The translations under genes were made by a program, and so were the position numbers. The notes below the pieces were generated by a model. The model had not been told where the DNA came from, did no database searches, and was given only the letters and a program-made list of their open reading frames with translations. Shown here in pieces: positions 35,841-46,351 of a DNA stretch of 64,000 nt. Source of the stretch: Capra hircus (Eukaryota; Chordata; Mammalia; Artiodactyla; Bovidae); contig NC_030827.1 of assembly GCF_001704415.2 (NCBI RefSeq), forward strand, positions 42,350,271 through 42,414,270, in the 5' to 3' direction. Each line of letters starts with the position of its first letter. Within the stretch, counting starts at the first letter, position 1.

Positions 35841-35849
35841 TGTTCTTTG
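33573..35849 (+). mobile_element. Nested BovB, sense segment part 1 (APE and RT)
   Basis: Continues the 5'-inverted BovB: APE with 'IKGDWNAKVG' (about 33,700), 'GSDHELLIAK' (about 33,985), then RT fingers, motif A 'FIDYAKAFDCVDH' (35,032-35,070), motif B 'GVHQGCILSPY' (about 35,210), and 'RYADDIT' (about 35,340) just before a frameshift. The thumb region runs in the frame 35,358-35,840. It is interrupted at 35,849 by a full-length L1 and resumes at 43,563. Several stops and frameshifts make it non-coding today. Confidence 0.92.
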
Positions 35850-35894
35850 TTTTTTTTTGTTTTTGTTTTTTTTTTAGTTTTTAATTTTTTTAAT

Positions 35895-36175
35895 TTAAAA
35901 ATCTTTAATTCTTACATGCGTTCCAAAACATGAACCCCCCTCCCACCTCCCTCCCCATAACATCTCTCTGGGTCATCCCCATGCACCAGCCCCAAGCATG
36001 CTGTATCCTGTGTCAGACATAGACTGGCGATTCAATTCTTACATGATAGTATACATGTTAGAATGCCATTCTCCCAAATCATCCCACCCTCTCCCTCTCC
36101 CTCTGAGTCCAAAAGTCCGTTATACACATCTGTCTTTTTTCCTGTCTTGCATACAGGGTCGTCATTGCCATCTTC
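35895..36175 (-). other. Young L1 3'UTR
   Basis: Follows the ORF2 stop. Includes a G-rich purine stretch (sense 'GGGAGGGAGGTGGGAGGGGG', about 35,936-35,955), the polypurine feature common in L1 3'UTRs, and an 'ATTAAAGA' poly(A)-type signal close to the tail. Confidence 0.85.
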
Positions 36176-39100
36176 CTAAATTCCATATATATGTGTTAGT
36201 ATACTGTATTGGTGTTTTTCTTTCTGGCTTACTTCACTCTGTATAATCAGCTCCAGTTTCATCCATCTCATCAGAACTGATTCAAATGAATTCTTTTTCA
36301 TGGCTGAGTAATACTCCATTGTGTATATGTACCACAGCTTTCTTATCCATTCATCTGCTGATGGACATCTAGGTTGTTTCCATGTCCTGGCTATTATAAA
36401 CAGTGCTGCGGTGAACATTGGGGTACATGTGTCTCTTCCAATTCTGGTTTCCTCGGTGTGTATGCCCAGAAGTGGGATTGCTGGGTCATAAGGCAGTTCT
36501 ATTTGCAATTTTTTAAGGAATCTCCACACTGTTCTCCATAGTGGCTGTACTAGTTTGCATTCCCACCAACAGTGTAGGAGAGTTCCCTTTTCTCCACACC
36601 CTCTCCAGCATTTATTGCTTGCAGATTTTTGGATCGCAGACATTCTGACTGGTGTGAAGTGGTACCTCATTGTGGTTCTGATTTGCATTTCTCTAATAAT
36701 GAGTGATGTTGAGCATCTTTTCATGTGTTTGTTTGCCATCCGTATGTCTTCTTTGGAGAAATGTCTATTTAGTTCTTTGGCCCATTTTTTGATTGGGTCG
36801 TTTATTTTTCTGGAATTGAGCTGCGTAAGTTGCTTGTATATTTTTGAGATTATTTGTTTGTCAGTTGTTTCATTTGCTATTATTTTCTCCCATTCCGAAG
36901 GCTGTCTTTTCACCTTGCTTATATTTTCCTTTGTTGTGCAGAAGCTTTTAATTTTAATTAGATCCCATTTGTTTATTTTTGCTTTTATTTCCAGAATTCT
37001 GGGAGGTGGATCATAGAGGATCCTGCTGTGATTTATGTCTGAGAGTGTTTTGCCTATGTTCTCCTCTAGGAGTTTTATAGTTTCTGGTCTTACATTTAGA
37101 TCTTTAATCCATTTTGAGTTTATTTTCGTGTGCGGTGTTAGAAAGTGATCTAGTTTCATTCTTTTACAAGTGGTTGACCAGTTTTCCCAGCACCACTTGT
37201 TTAAGAGATTGTCTTTACTCCATTGTATAATCTTGCCTCCTTTGTCAAAGATAAGGTGTCCATATGTGTGTGGATTTATCTCTGGGCTTTCTATTTTGTT
37301 CCATTGATCTATATGTCTGTCTTTGTGCCAGTACCATACTGTCTTGATGACTGTGGCTTTGTAGTAGAGCCTGAAGTCAGGCAAGTTGATTCCTCCAGTT
37401 CCATTCTTCTTTCTCAAGATTGCTTTGGCTATTCGAGGGTTTTTGTATTTCCATACAAATCTTGAAATTATTTGTTCTAGTTCTGTGAAAAATGTGGCTG
37501 GTAGCTTGATAGGGATTGCATTGAATTTGTAAATTGCTTTGGGTAGTATATTCTTTTTCACTATATTGATTCTTCCGATCCATGAACATGGTATATTTCT
37601 CCATCTATTAGTGTCCTCTTTGATTTCTTTCATCAGTGTTTTATAGTTTTCTATATATAGGTCTTTAGTTTCTTTAGGTAGATATATTCCTAAGTATTTT
37701 ATTCTTTTCGTTGCAATGGTGAATGGAATTGTTTCCTTAATTTCTTTTTCTACTTTCTCATTATTCGTGTATAGGAATGCAAGGGATTTCTGTGTGTTGA
37801 TTTTATATCCTGCAACTTTACTATATTCATTGATGAGCTCTAGTAATTTTCTGGTGGAGTCTTTAGGGTTTTCCATGTAGAGGATCATGTCATCTGCAAA
37901 CAGTGAAAGTTTTACTTCTTCTTTTCCAATTTGGATTCCTTTTATTTCTTTTTCTGCTCTGATTGCTGTGGCCAAAACTTCCAGAACTATGTTGAATAGT
38001 AGCGGTGAAAGTGGACACCCTTGTCTTGTTCCTGACTTTAGGGGAAATGCTTTCAATTTTTCACCATTGAGGATAATGTTTGCTGTGGGTTTGTCATATA
38101 TAGCTTTTATTATGTTGAGGTATGTTCCTTCTATTCCTGCTTTCTGTAGAGTTTTTATCATAAATGGATGTTGAATTTTGTCAAAGGCCTTCTCTGCATC
38201 TATTGAGATAATCATATGGTTTTTATTTTTCAATTTGTTAATGTGGTGAATTACATTGATTGATTTGCGGATATTGAAGAATCCTTGCATCCCTGGGATA
38301 AAGCCCACTTGGTCATGGTGTATGATCTTTTTAATGTGTTGTTGGATTCTGATTGCTAGAATTTTGTTGAGGATTTTTGCATCTATGTCCATCAGTGATA
38401 TTGGCCTGTAGTTTTCTTTTTTTGTGACATCTTTGTCAGGTTTTGGTATTAGGGTGATGGTGGCCTCATAGAATGAGTTTGGAAGTTTGCCTTCCTCTGC
38501 AATTTTCTGGAAGAGTTTGAGGAGGATAGGTGTTAGCTCTTCTCAAAATTTCTGGTAGAATTCAGCTGTGAAGCCGTCTGGACCTGGGCTTTTGTTTGCT
38601 GGAAGATTTATGATTACAGTTTCAATTTCCGTGCTTGTGATGGGTCTGTTAAGATTTTCTATTTCTCCCTGGTTCAGTTTTGGAAAATTGTACTTTTCTA
38701 AGAATTTGTCCATTTCTTCCATGTTGTCCATTTTATTGGCATACAACTGCTGATAGTAGTCTCTTATGATCCTTTGTATTTCTGTGTTGTCTGTTGTGAT
38801 CTCTCCATTTTCATTTCTAATTTTATTGATTTGATTTTTCTCTCTTTGCTTCTTGATGAGTCTGGCTAATGGTTTGTCAATTTTATTTATCCTTTCAAAG
38901 AACCAGCTTTTGGCTTTGTTGATTTTTGCTATGGTCTCTTTTGTTTCTTTTGCATTTATTTCTGCCCTAATTTTTAAGATTTCTTTCCTTCTACTAACTC
39001 TGGGGTTCTCCAATTCTTCCTTTTCTAGTTGCTTTAGTTGTACAGTTAGGTTATTTATTTGACTTTTTTCTTGTTTCTTGAGGTATGCCTGTATTGCTAT

Positions 39101-39994
39101 GAACTTTCCTCTTAGAACTGCTTTTATAGTGTCCCACAGGTTTTGGGTTGTTGTGTTTTCATTTTCATTAGTTTCTATGCATATTTTGATTTCTTTTTTG
39201 ATTTCTTCTGTGATTTGTTGGTTATTCAGAAGTGTGTTGTTCAACCTCCATATGTTGGAATTTTTAATAGTTTTTCTCCTGTAATTGAGATCTAATCTTA
39301 ATGCATTATGGTCAGAAAAGATGCTTGGAATGATTTCGATTTTTTTGAATTTATCAAGTTTAGATTTATGGCCCAGGATATGATCTATCCTGGAGAAGGT
39401 TCCATGAGCACTTGAAAAAAAGGTGAAATTCATTGTTTTGGGGTGAAATGTCCTATAGATATCAATTAGGTCTAACCGATCTAATGTATCATTTAAAGTT
39501 TGCGTTTCTTTGTTAATTTTCTGTTTAGTTGATCTGTCCATAGGTGTGAGTGGGGTATTAAAGTCTCCCACTATTATTGTGTTATTGTTGATTTCCCCTT
39601 TCATACTTGTTAGCATTTGTCTTACATATTGCGGTGCTCCTATATTGGGGGCATATATATTTATAATTGTTATATCTTCTTCTTGGATTGTTCCTTTGAT
39701 CATTATGTAGTGGCCTTCTTTGTCTCTTTTCACAGCCTTTGTTTTAAAGTCTATTTTATCGGATATGAGTATTGCCACTCCTGCTTTCTTTTGGTCTCTA
39801 TTTGCGTGGTATATCTTTTTCCAGCCCTTCACTTTCAGTCTGTATGTGTCCCTTGTTTTGAGGTGGGTCTCTTGTAAGCAGCATATAGAGGGGTCTTGTT
39901 TTTGTATCCATTCGGCCAATCTTTGTCTTTTGGTTGGGGCGTTCAACCCATTTACGTTTAAGGTAATTATTGATAAGTATGATCCCGTTACCAT
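36176..39994 (-). pseudogene. Young L1 ORF2p: endonuclease/reverse transcriptase, single nonsense at codon 484
   Basis: A 1273-codon frame including stop, the normal L1 ORF2 length. The endonuclease N-terminus has 'NVNGLN' (N15), 'ETH' (E42), 'GDFNTPL' (about 144) and 'SDHNAL' (about 230). The RT has 'SIDAEKAFDK' (motif A), 'GTRQGCPLSP' (motif B) and catalytic 'FADD' at residues 699-702. The C-terminal Cys-rich motif 'CWRGCGEKGTLLHCWWEC' is complete. The only break seen is TGA at 38,543-38,545, in frame, where related L1s have CGA (Arg) in 'FYQKFREELTP': a CpG-type C-to-T change. The truncated product would be 483 residues, endonuclease without RT. ORF2 follows ORF1 after 50 bp. Confidence 0.95.
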
Positions 39995-40044
39995 TTACTT
40001 TATTGTTTTGGTTCGGGTTTATACACCCTTTTCGTGTTTCCTGT

Positions 40045-40971
40045 CTAGAGAATATCCTTTAGAATTTGTTGGAGAGCTGGTTTGGTGGTGCTGAATTCTC
40101 TCAGCTTTTGTTTGTCCGTAAAGCTTTTGATTTCTCCTTCGTATTTGAATGAGATCCTTGCTGGGTACAGTAATCTGGGCTGTAGGTTATTGTCTTTCAT
40201 CACTTTAAGTATGTCTTGCCATTCCCTCCTGGCCTGAAGAGTTTCTATTGAAAGATCAGCTGTTATCCTTATGGGAATCCCCTTGTGTGTTATTTGTTGT
40301 TTTTCCCTTGCTGCTTTTAATATTTGTTCTTTGTGTTTGATCTTTGTTAATTTGATTAGTATGTGTCTTGGGGTGTTTCGCCTTGGGTTTATCCTATTTG
40401 GAACTCTCTGTGTTTCTTGGACTTGGGTGATTATTTCCTTCCCCATTTTAGGGAAGTTTTCAACTATTATCTCCTCAAGGATTTTCTCATGATCTTTCTT
40501 TCTGTCTTCTTCTTCTGGGACTCCTATAATTCGAATGTTGGAGCATTTCATATTGTCCTGGAGGTCTCTGAGATTGTCCTCGTTTCTTTTAATTCGTTTT
40601 TCTTGTTTCCTCTCTGATTCATTTATTTCTACCATTCTATCTTCTATTTCACTAATCCTATCTTCTGCCTCCGTTATTCTACTATTTGTTGCCTCCAGAG
40701 TGTTTCTGATCTCACTTATTGCGTTATTCATTATGTTTTGACTCTTTTTTATTTCTTCTAGGTCCTTGTTAAACCTTTCTTGCATCTTCTCAATCCTTGT
40801 CTCTAGGCTATTTATCTGTGATTCCATTTTGATTTCAAGATTTTGGATCATTTTCACTATCAATATTCGGAATTCCTTCTCCGGTAGATTCCCTACTTCT
40901 TCCTCTTTTGTTTGGTTTGGTGGGCAACTCTCCTGTTCCTTTACCTGCTGAGTATTCCTCTGTCTCTTCAT
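40045..40971 (-). CDS. Young L1 ORF1p, intact (308 aa)
   Basis: L1 ORF1p is a trimeric RNA-binding protein that packages L1 RNA in cytoplasmic particles and is required for L1 mobility. The frame is open over the full expected length. It has a basic N-terminus ('MKRQRNTQQVKEQ'), then a long heptad coiled coil (about residues 45-135, rich in I/L/E/K, for example 'ETRIEKMQERFNKDLEEIKK'). The RRM-like domain follows ('MKCSNIRIIGVPEEE', about 140-155), then the C-terminal domain ('NTPRHILIKL', 'LQARREWQDI', 'FTDKQKLREF'). It starts at the first ATG after a 2.6-kb 5'UTR. Transcription would need the element's own internal promoter. No host function is implied. Confidence 0.95.
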   Translation of the reverse strand: MKRQRNTQQVKEQESCPPNQTKEEEVGNLPEKEFRILIVKMIQNLEIKMESQINSLETRIEKMQERFNKDLEEIKKSQNIMNNAISEIRNTLEATNSRITEAEDRISEIEDRMVEINESERKQEKRIKRNEDNLRDLQDNMKCSNIRIIGVPEEEDRKKDHEKILEEIIVENFPKMGKEIITQVQETQRVPNRINPRRNTPRHILIKLTKIKHKEQILKAAREKQQITHKGIPIRITADLSIETLQARREWQDILKVMKDNNLQPRLLYPARISFKYEGEIKSFTDKQKLREFSTTKPALQQILKDIL

Positions 40972-41532
40972 CTTGGTTACATTGCTGCGTTTGGGGTGGC
41001 CTTTTTATATTCTGGTAATTTGTGGAGTTCTCTTTATTATGGAGCTTCCTCACTGTGGGTGGGGTTCTATCAGTGGCTTGTCAAGGTTTCCTGGTTAGGG
41101 AGGCTTGTGTTGGAGTTCTGGTGGGTGGAGCTGGGTTTCTTCTCTCTGGACGGCAGTGGAGTGACCCATAATGGGTTATGAGATATCAAAGGTTTTGGAA
41201 TAACTTTGAGCTGCCTGTATATTGACGCTCGGGGGAGTGTTCCTGTGTTGCTGGAGAATTTGCATGGTATGTCTTGTTTTGGAACTTGTTGGCCCTTGGG
41301 TGGAGCTTGGTTTCGGTTTAGGTATGAAGGCATTTGATGAGCTCCTATTGCTTAATGTTCCCTGAATTCAAGAGTTCTCTAATGTTTTCAGGCTTTGGAT
41401 TTAAGCCTCCTACTTCTGGTTTTCAGTTTTATTTTTACAGTAGCCTCTAGACTTCTCCATCTATACAGCACCGATGATCAAACATCTAGGTTAAAGATGA
41501 AAAGTTTCTCCACATTGAGGGACACTCAGAGA

Positions 41533-41940
41533 GGTTCACTGAGTTACAAGGAGAAGAGAAGATGGAGGGGGTAGCTAGAGGTAACTGGAATGAGATGCAG
41601 TGAGATCAAAAGAGGAGAGAGCAAGCTAGCCAGTAGTCACTTCCTTATGTGCGCTCTATAGTCTGGACCGCTCAGAGGTATTTACGGAGTTATACAGGGA
41701 AGAGGAGAGGGAGGAAGTAGACAGAGGTGGCCAGGAGGATAAGAGAGAGGAATGAGAAGGAGAGAGACAAATCCTGCCAGTAACCAGTTCCTTAGGTGTT
41801 CTCCACCGTCTGGAACACACAGAGATTCACAGAGTTGGATAGAGAAGAGATGGGGGAGAAAAGAGACAGAGGCCACCTGGTGGAGAAAAAGGAGAGTCCA
41901 GAGGAGGAGAGAGTGGTCAAGCCAGTAATCTCACTCTCAG
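41533..41940 (-). repeat. Tandem repeats of about 146 bp in the young L1 5'UTR
   Basis: Three units start at 41,533, 41,678 and 41,825 (periods 145 and 147). Each has a '(A/G)TT.AC.GAGTT' opening, then a purine-rich GAGAGGGAG-type block, then 'GCCAGTA.(T/A)C' and 'CTGGA.C(G/A)C..AGAG'. The third is partial. Copies are diverged. Confidence 0.8.
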
Positions 41941-42489
41941 GTAAACTTGGGTAGTGAAGTTTGGGTTTTTAAATGTACAAAATTGACAACAAAAACCTAA
42001 GAGCAAAGATTAAAAATCTAGAGTAGAGGTTGGATTTTCAAAAATACAATATTAAAGAAAAGAAGCCGAAGGAAAAAGGAAGAAAGAAAAAAAAAACAAG
42101 AATCATTAAAACAAAACAAAACAAAAAAAACACCAACAACCATACAAAGACTATATATGGTGTTTGCCTTAAAAAAAAAAAAGTCTTTTTTTTTAAAAAA
42201 TAGTAATAGTAGGTATAGAAATAAAAATTAGAGGAGAAATAGAAGACTTAACAATTAAAAAATTTAGAAAGAAAAAGAAAAAAGAAAAAAACAAAACAAA
42301 ACAAAAAAAAGGAATGATTTTAAAAATAGTAAAAATAAACTGGCCCTTCTCTGATGTTGTGGGCCATGTGGGATCACTTCCAAGGTGGTTCCCTCTGTTT
42401 AACTTCTTCTGTTTGCTGGTTTTTTAGGCTCACTAGTTCAGTCTTGCTGTGGGGAGGGGGGATGCTGCAAACAAATAGCACTGTCATGT

Positions 42490-43160
42490 GCACACAGTTT
42501 CTCAGCCCCACTTGACCTGTCCCTTCTCGCAGCGCACAAACCGCTCCGGCTCTACGATGCTCAGCCGGGAACCGTCTGGGGCCTGCCCTAGGCTGCGTGC
42601 ACTTCCCCGGTCCAAGCTGCTCATGTTCGGCGCTCAGGCAGCCCTCAGAGGCACAGATTCGGCTGGGACTGCGCTTTGTGCCCTTCCCAGGTCCGAGTGG
42701 CTCAGGAGTTTGGCGAGCGCGATCGCCGCGGCTTGTCACCTTTTCTGCCGCTGCTGCTCAGCTTTCTGGGTGGACCGCTAGCGCCCCCCGTGAGGCAGAT
42801 TGTGACTGTCCAGCACCCCCAGAAGTCTTAGCAAAGAAGCCTGCTTGCAGTTAGGTAAGTAAAGTCTCTCCGGGTCTGCAATTGCCCCTTTCCGGTCCTT
42901 TCGGCTCTGGTTGCCTGTCCCCGGCAGGGGATGGTCTGCAGCCGGCTTATTCCGTTCCGTCCTTTGTTCTGTGCTCGGTCCTGGTGGTGTCTTATGTTCG
43001 AGCTTTTCGCGTGGTAGCTATCCCACAGTCTGGTTTGCTAGCCCAAGTTAGATCGTTCTGGTTTCCCGTGGAGCGTTCCTGCCCGATTCTTACAAAGCAC
43101 TGCAGCCCGCACCTTCCCAGTGGCGGATGCAGGCGTCTGTGCTGCTTTTCCGCTGGGGGA
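42490..43160. promoter_or_regulatory. CpG-rich block in young L1 5'UTR
   Basis: By eye the only clearly GC- and CpG-dense stretch of the window (for example 'GGCGAGCGCGATCGCCGCGG' near 42,711). It sits in the L1 promoter region, so it would be a target for methylation. Not measured computationally. Confidence 0.7.
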
Positions 43161-43538
43161 GTTACTGTTGGGCTTGTAATCTCTTGGTTTTAATTATTTA
43201 TTTATTTTTCCTTCCTGTTATGTTGCCCTCTGTGTTTCCAAGGCTCACCACAGACTCGGCAGGGAGAGTGTTTCCTGGTGTTTGGAAACCTCTCTTCTTA
43301 AAATTCCCTTCCCGGGACGGGCTTCCCTTCCCGGGATGGAGCTCCCTCCCCACCTCCTTTGTCTCCTTTTTCATCTTTTATATTTTTTCCTACCTGTTTT
43401 TGAAGACAATGGTCTGCTTTTCTGGTTGCCTGATGTCCTCTGCCAGCCTACAGAAGTTGTTTTGTGGAGTTTGCTCGGCGTTGAAATGTTCTTTTGAGGA
43501 ATTTGTGAGGGAGAAAGTGGTCTTCCCGTCCTATCCCT

Positions 43539-43548
43539 CCGCCATCTT
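43539..43548 (-). promoter_or_regulatory. YY1-like motif at L1 start
   Basis: Minus-strand AAGATGGCGG lies about 14-24 nt inside the 5' end of the element, matching the place of the YY1 site that positions transcription start in other mammalian L1s. Binding is inferred from the motif only. Confidence 0.7.
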
Positions 43549-43562
43549 TACAGTTCCCCCCC

Positions 43563-43845
43563 GGGTGTTCTTTGGAAAGAATGATGTTAAAGCTGAAGGT
43601 TCAGTACTTTGGCCATCTCATGCGAAGAGTTGACTCATTGGAAAAGACTCTGATGCTGGGAGGGATTGGGGGCTGGAGGAGAGGGGGACGCCAGAGGATG
43701 AGATGGCTGGATGGCATCACTGACTCGATGGACGTGAGTCTGAGTGAACTCCAGAAGTTGGTGATGGACAGGGAGGCCTGGTGTGCTGTGATTCATAGGG
43801 TCGCAGAGAGTCGGACATGACTAAGCGACTTAACTGAACTGCACT
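43563..43845 (+). mobile_element. Nested BovB, sense segment part 2 (3' end)
   Basis: After the L1 TSD, BovB resumes at 'GGTGTTCTTTGGAAAGAATG' and reaches its 3' terminus ('GACATGACTAAGCGACTTAA', then 'CTGAACTGCACTGG'). The frame at 43,572-43,820 encodes the last RT-region residues ('MMLKLKVQYFGHLMRRVDSL'). Confidence 0.92.
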
Positions 43846-44171
43846 GGACTACAAGGAGATCCAGTCAGTTCTTCCTAAAGGAGATCAGTCCTAGGTGTTC
43901 ATTGGAAGGACTGATGTTGAAGCTGAAACTCCTATACTTTAGCCACCTGATGTGAAGAGCTGAGTCATTTGAAAAGACCCTAATCCTGGGAAAGATTGAA
44001 GGCAGGAGGAGAAGGGATAACAGAAGATGAGATGGTTGTATGTCATCTCTGACTCAGTGAACATTGGTTTGGGTAAACTGCCAGAGTTGGTGATGGGCAG
44101 GGAGGTCTGGTGTGCTGCGGTTCATGGGGTCTCAAAGAGTCGGACTTGACTGAGTGAGCGAACTGAACTGA
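43846..44171 (+). mobile_element. Second, older-type BovB 3' end directly downstream
   Basis: Immediately after the first BovB terminus a second BovB 3' region begins ('CTACAAGGAGATCCAGTCAG') and runs to 'GAGCGAACTGAACTGAACC'. It has older-type diagnostic sequence ('TAGGTGTTCATTGGAAGGAC', 'GGGAAAGATTGAAGGCAGGA'). The LTR sequence resumes directly after it. ACCAGAC(A/C)C at 32,570-32,578 and 44,172-44,180 flanks both BovB units together. Confidence 0.88.
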
Positions 44172-44180
44172 ACCAGACCC

Positions 44181-44501
44181 ACTCCAGTAATATACATTCT
44201 AAGATATCAGGATTACTCAGATGGATTTCAGGAAGGAGAAACTGTCCTCAAGCAGGATACATTATTGTTCTATAATCCCTAGCACAGAGTTTAAACTGAG
44301 TTGTTTGTGTGTAATTATCAGTTTTGGGTTTAAAGAAAAAATGTTTTATGTGACTAAGGAATGTAGAGAGAGAAAAATGAAAGTTTGTCCTTTCCTCCCC
44401 CTTGAGAATTCCAGACCCCTGTCTCCTCCTTGAGAACCCTAGACCCCTCTCTCTCAGGGACCCCCAGACTTCTTATCAACTTGCTTAGGAATAGACTGTC
44501 A
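44181..44501 (-). mobile_element. ERV1-like solo LTR, 5' part (antisense)
   Basis: The rest of the LTR whose 3' part is at 32,239-32,569. It ends 'AGACTGTCA' so the minus-strand LTR starts 'TGACAGTCT', then the L1 target-site copy CCAC (44,502-44,505) and L1 ORF2. It includes a C/T-rich segment at 44,390-44,470. Its first about 43 bp are a diverged second copy of 32,503-32,547, suggesting an internal LTR repeat. Confidence 0.7.
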
Positions 44502-46351
44502 CCACCATCACCCTGATACCAAAATCAGACAAAGCAACACAATAAAAGAAAACTACAGGCCAGTATAACTGATGAACATAGGTGCAAAAATCCTCAACAA
44601 AATTTTTAGCAAACAGAATTCAGCAACACATCAAAAGCTAATAGACCATGGTCAAGTTGGGTTTATTCCAGGAATGCAAGGATTCTGCAATATATGCAAA
44701 TCAATGTGATACACCATATTAACACATTGAAAGATAAATACCGTATGATAATCTCTATAGATACAGAAAAAACCTTTGACAAAATTCAGCACCCATTTAT
44801 GATTAAAACTCTTCAAATAATGGGCATAGAAGGAACCTACCACAACATAGTTAAAGGTCATATATGATAAGCCTGCAGCAAACATTATTCTCAATGGTGA
44901 AAAACTGAAAGCATTCCCCCTAAGATCAGGAATAAGACAAGGGTGTCCACTTTCAGCACTATTATTCAACATAGTTCTGGAAGTCCTAGCTACTGCATTC
45001 AGAGAAGAAAAAGAAATAAAAGGAATCCAGATCAGAAAAGAAGAAGTAAAAGTGTCATTGTCTGCAGATGACATGATACTGTACATAGAAAACTGTAAAG
45101 ATAATATCAGAAAATTACTAGAGCTAATCAGTGAATTTAGCAAAGTTGCAGAATACGAAATCAATACACAAAAATCACTTGCATTTCTATATATTAATAT
45201 GAAAAATCAGAAAGAGAAATCAAAGAATAAATTCCATTCACCATTGCAACAAAAAGAATTAAATATCTAGGAATAAACTTCCCTAAGGAGACAAAAGAAC
45301 CATACACAGAAAATTATAAGACACTGATAAAAGAAATCAAAGACAACATAAACAGATGGAGAGATAGTCCATGTTCCTGGGTAGGAAGAAGAAATATTGT
45401 GAAAATGACTATACTACCAAATGCAAACTTTAGCTCAGTGAGATTCCCTATCAAATTACAAATGGCATTTTTCACAGAACTAGAAGAAAAAATTTCACAA
45501 TTCATATGAAGACACAAAAGACCCTGAATAGCCAAAGCAGTCCTGAGAAAGAAGAATGGAGCTGGAGGATTCAACCTTCCTGACTTCAGATTATACTACA
45601 AAGCTACAGTCTTCAAGACAGTATGGTACTGGCACAAAAACAGAAATGTAGACCAATGGAACAAGATGGAAAGCCCAGAAACAAACTCATGCACCTATGG
45701 GTACCTTATTTTTGACAAAGGAGGCAAGAATATATAATGGGGCAAAGACAGCATCTGAAATAAATGGTGCTGGGAAAATTGGACCACTACCTGTAAAAGA
45801 ATGAAATTAGAACACTTCCTAATAGCATACACAAAGATAAACTCAAAATGGATTAAAGACCTAAATGTAAGAAAAAGTGAGAAAAAGGCCTAAATAGACA
45901 TTTCTCCAAAGAAGCCATACAGATGGCTAGCAAATACATGAAAAGATGCTCAACATCGCTCATTATTAAAGAAATGCAGATCAAAACCATAATGAGATAT
46001 TACCTCACACCGATCAGAATGGCCATCATCAAAAAGTCTATAAACAATAAATGCTGGAGAGGGTGTGGAGAAAAGGGAACCCTCTTGCACTCTTGGTGGG
46101 AATGTGAATTAATACAGCCACTATGGAAGATGATATAGAGATTCCTTAAAAACTAGGAATAAAACCACCATATGACCCAGCAATCCCACTCCTAGGCATA
46201 TACCCTGAGAAAACCAAAACTGAAAAAGACACGTGTACCGCAATGTTCACTGCAGCACTATTTACAATAGCTAGAATGTGGAAACAACCTAGATGTCCAT
46301 CGACAGATGAATGGATAAAAATGTTGTGCTGACACATACACAATGTAATAT

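Larger units (their letters stand above)
35850..43562 (-). mobile_element. Full-length young ruminant L1 (L1-BT-like), 7.7 kb
   Basis: Minus-strand L1 with all parts: 5'UTR 40,972-43,562, intact ORF1, ORF2 with one nonsense codon, 3'UTR 35,895-36,175, and an A-rich tail (T-rich at 35,850-35,895). A perfect 12-bp TSD GGGTGTTCTTTG at 35,838-35,849 and 43,563-43,574 lies in the BovB RT gene. The 5' end, reading 'GGGGGGGAACTGTAAAGATG', is the expected L1 start, so it is not truncated. It is the innermost and therefore youngest of the four nested layers. Confidence 0.96.
40972..43562 (-). other. Young L1 5'UTR with internal promoter region
   Basis: 2.6 kb, long for L1. Reading in the element's direction, it begins with a CpG-rich block (about 42,500-43,562) whose start carries an 'AAGATGGCGG' motif. 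Then come A-rich and (AAAAC)n tracts (42,050-42,320), a run of about 146-bp repeats (41,533-41,940), and sequence leading to ORF1. Plus-strand frames across it (for example 43,127-43,633) have no recognisable domain. Confidence 0.88.

Noticed and set aside
36555..40741. Many plus-strand reading frames of 60-153 codons
   Set aside because: They are antisense shadows of the young L1 ORF2 and ORF1 on the minus strand and show no domains of their own.
42374..43633. Plus- and minus-strand frames up to 168 codons in the CpG-rich block
   Set aside because: The block is L1 5'UTR. High GC content lengthens chance frames, and no motif or known L1 ORF0-like protein was recognised.
32239..44501. Possible complete endogenous retrovirus between the two LTR parts
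   Set aside because: The parts are the two halves of one LTR, and the sequence between them is BovB and L1. No retroviral gag, pol or env frame is present.
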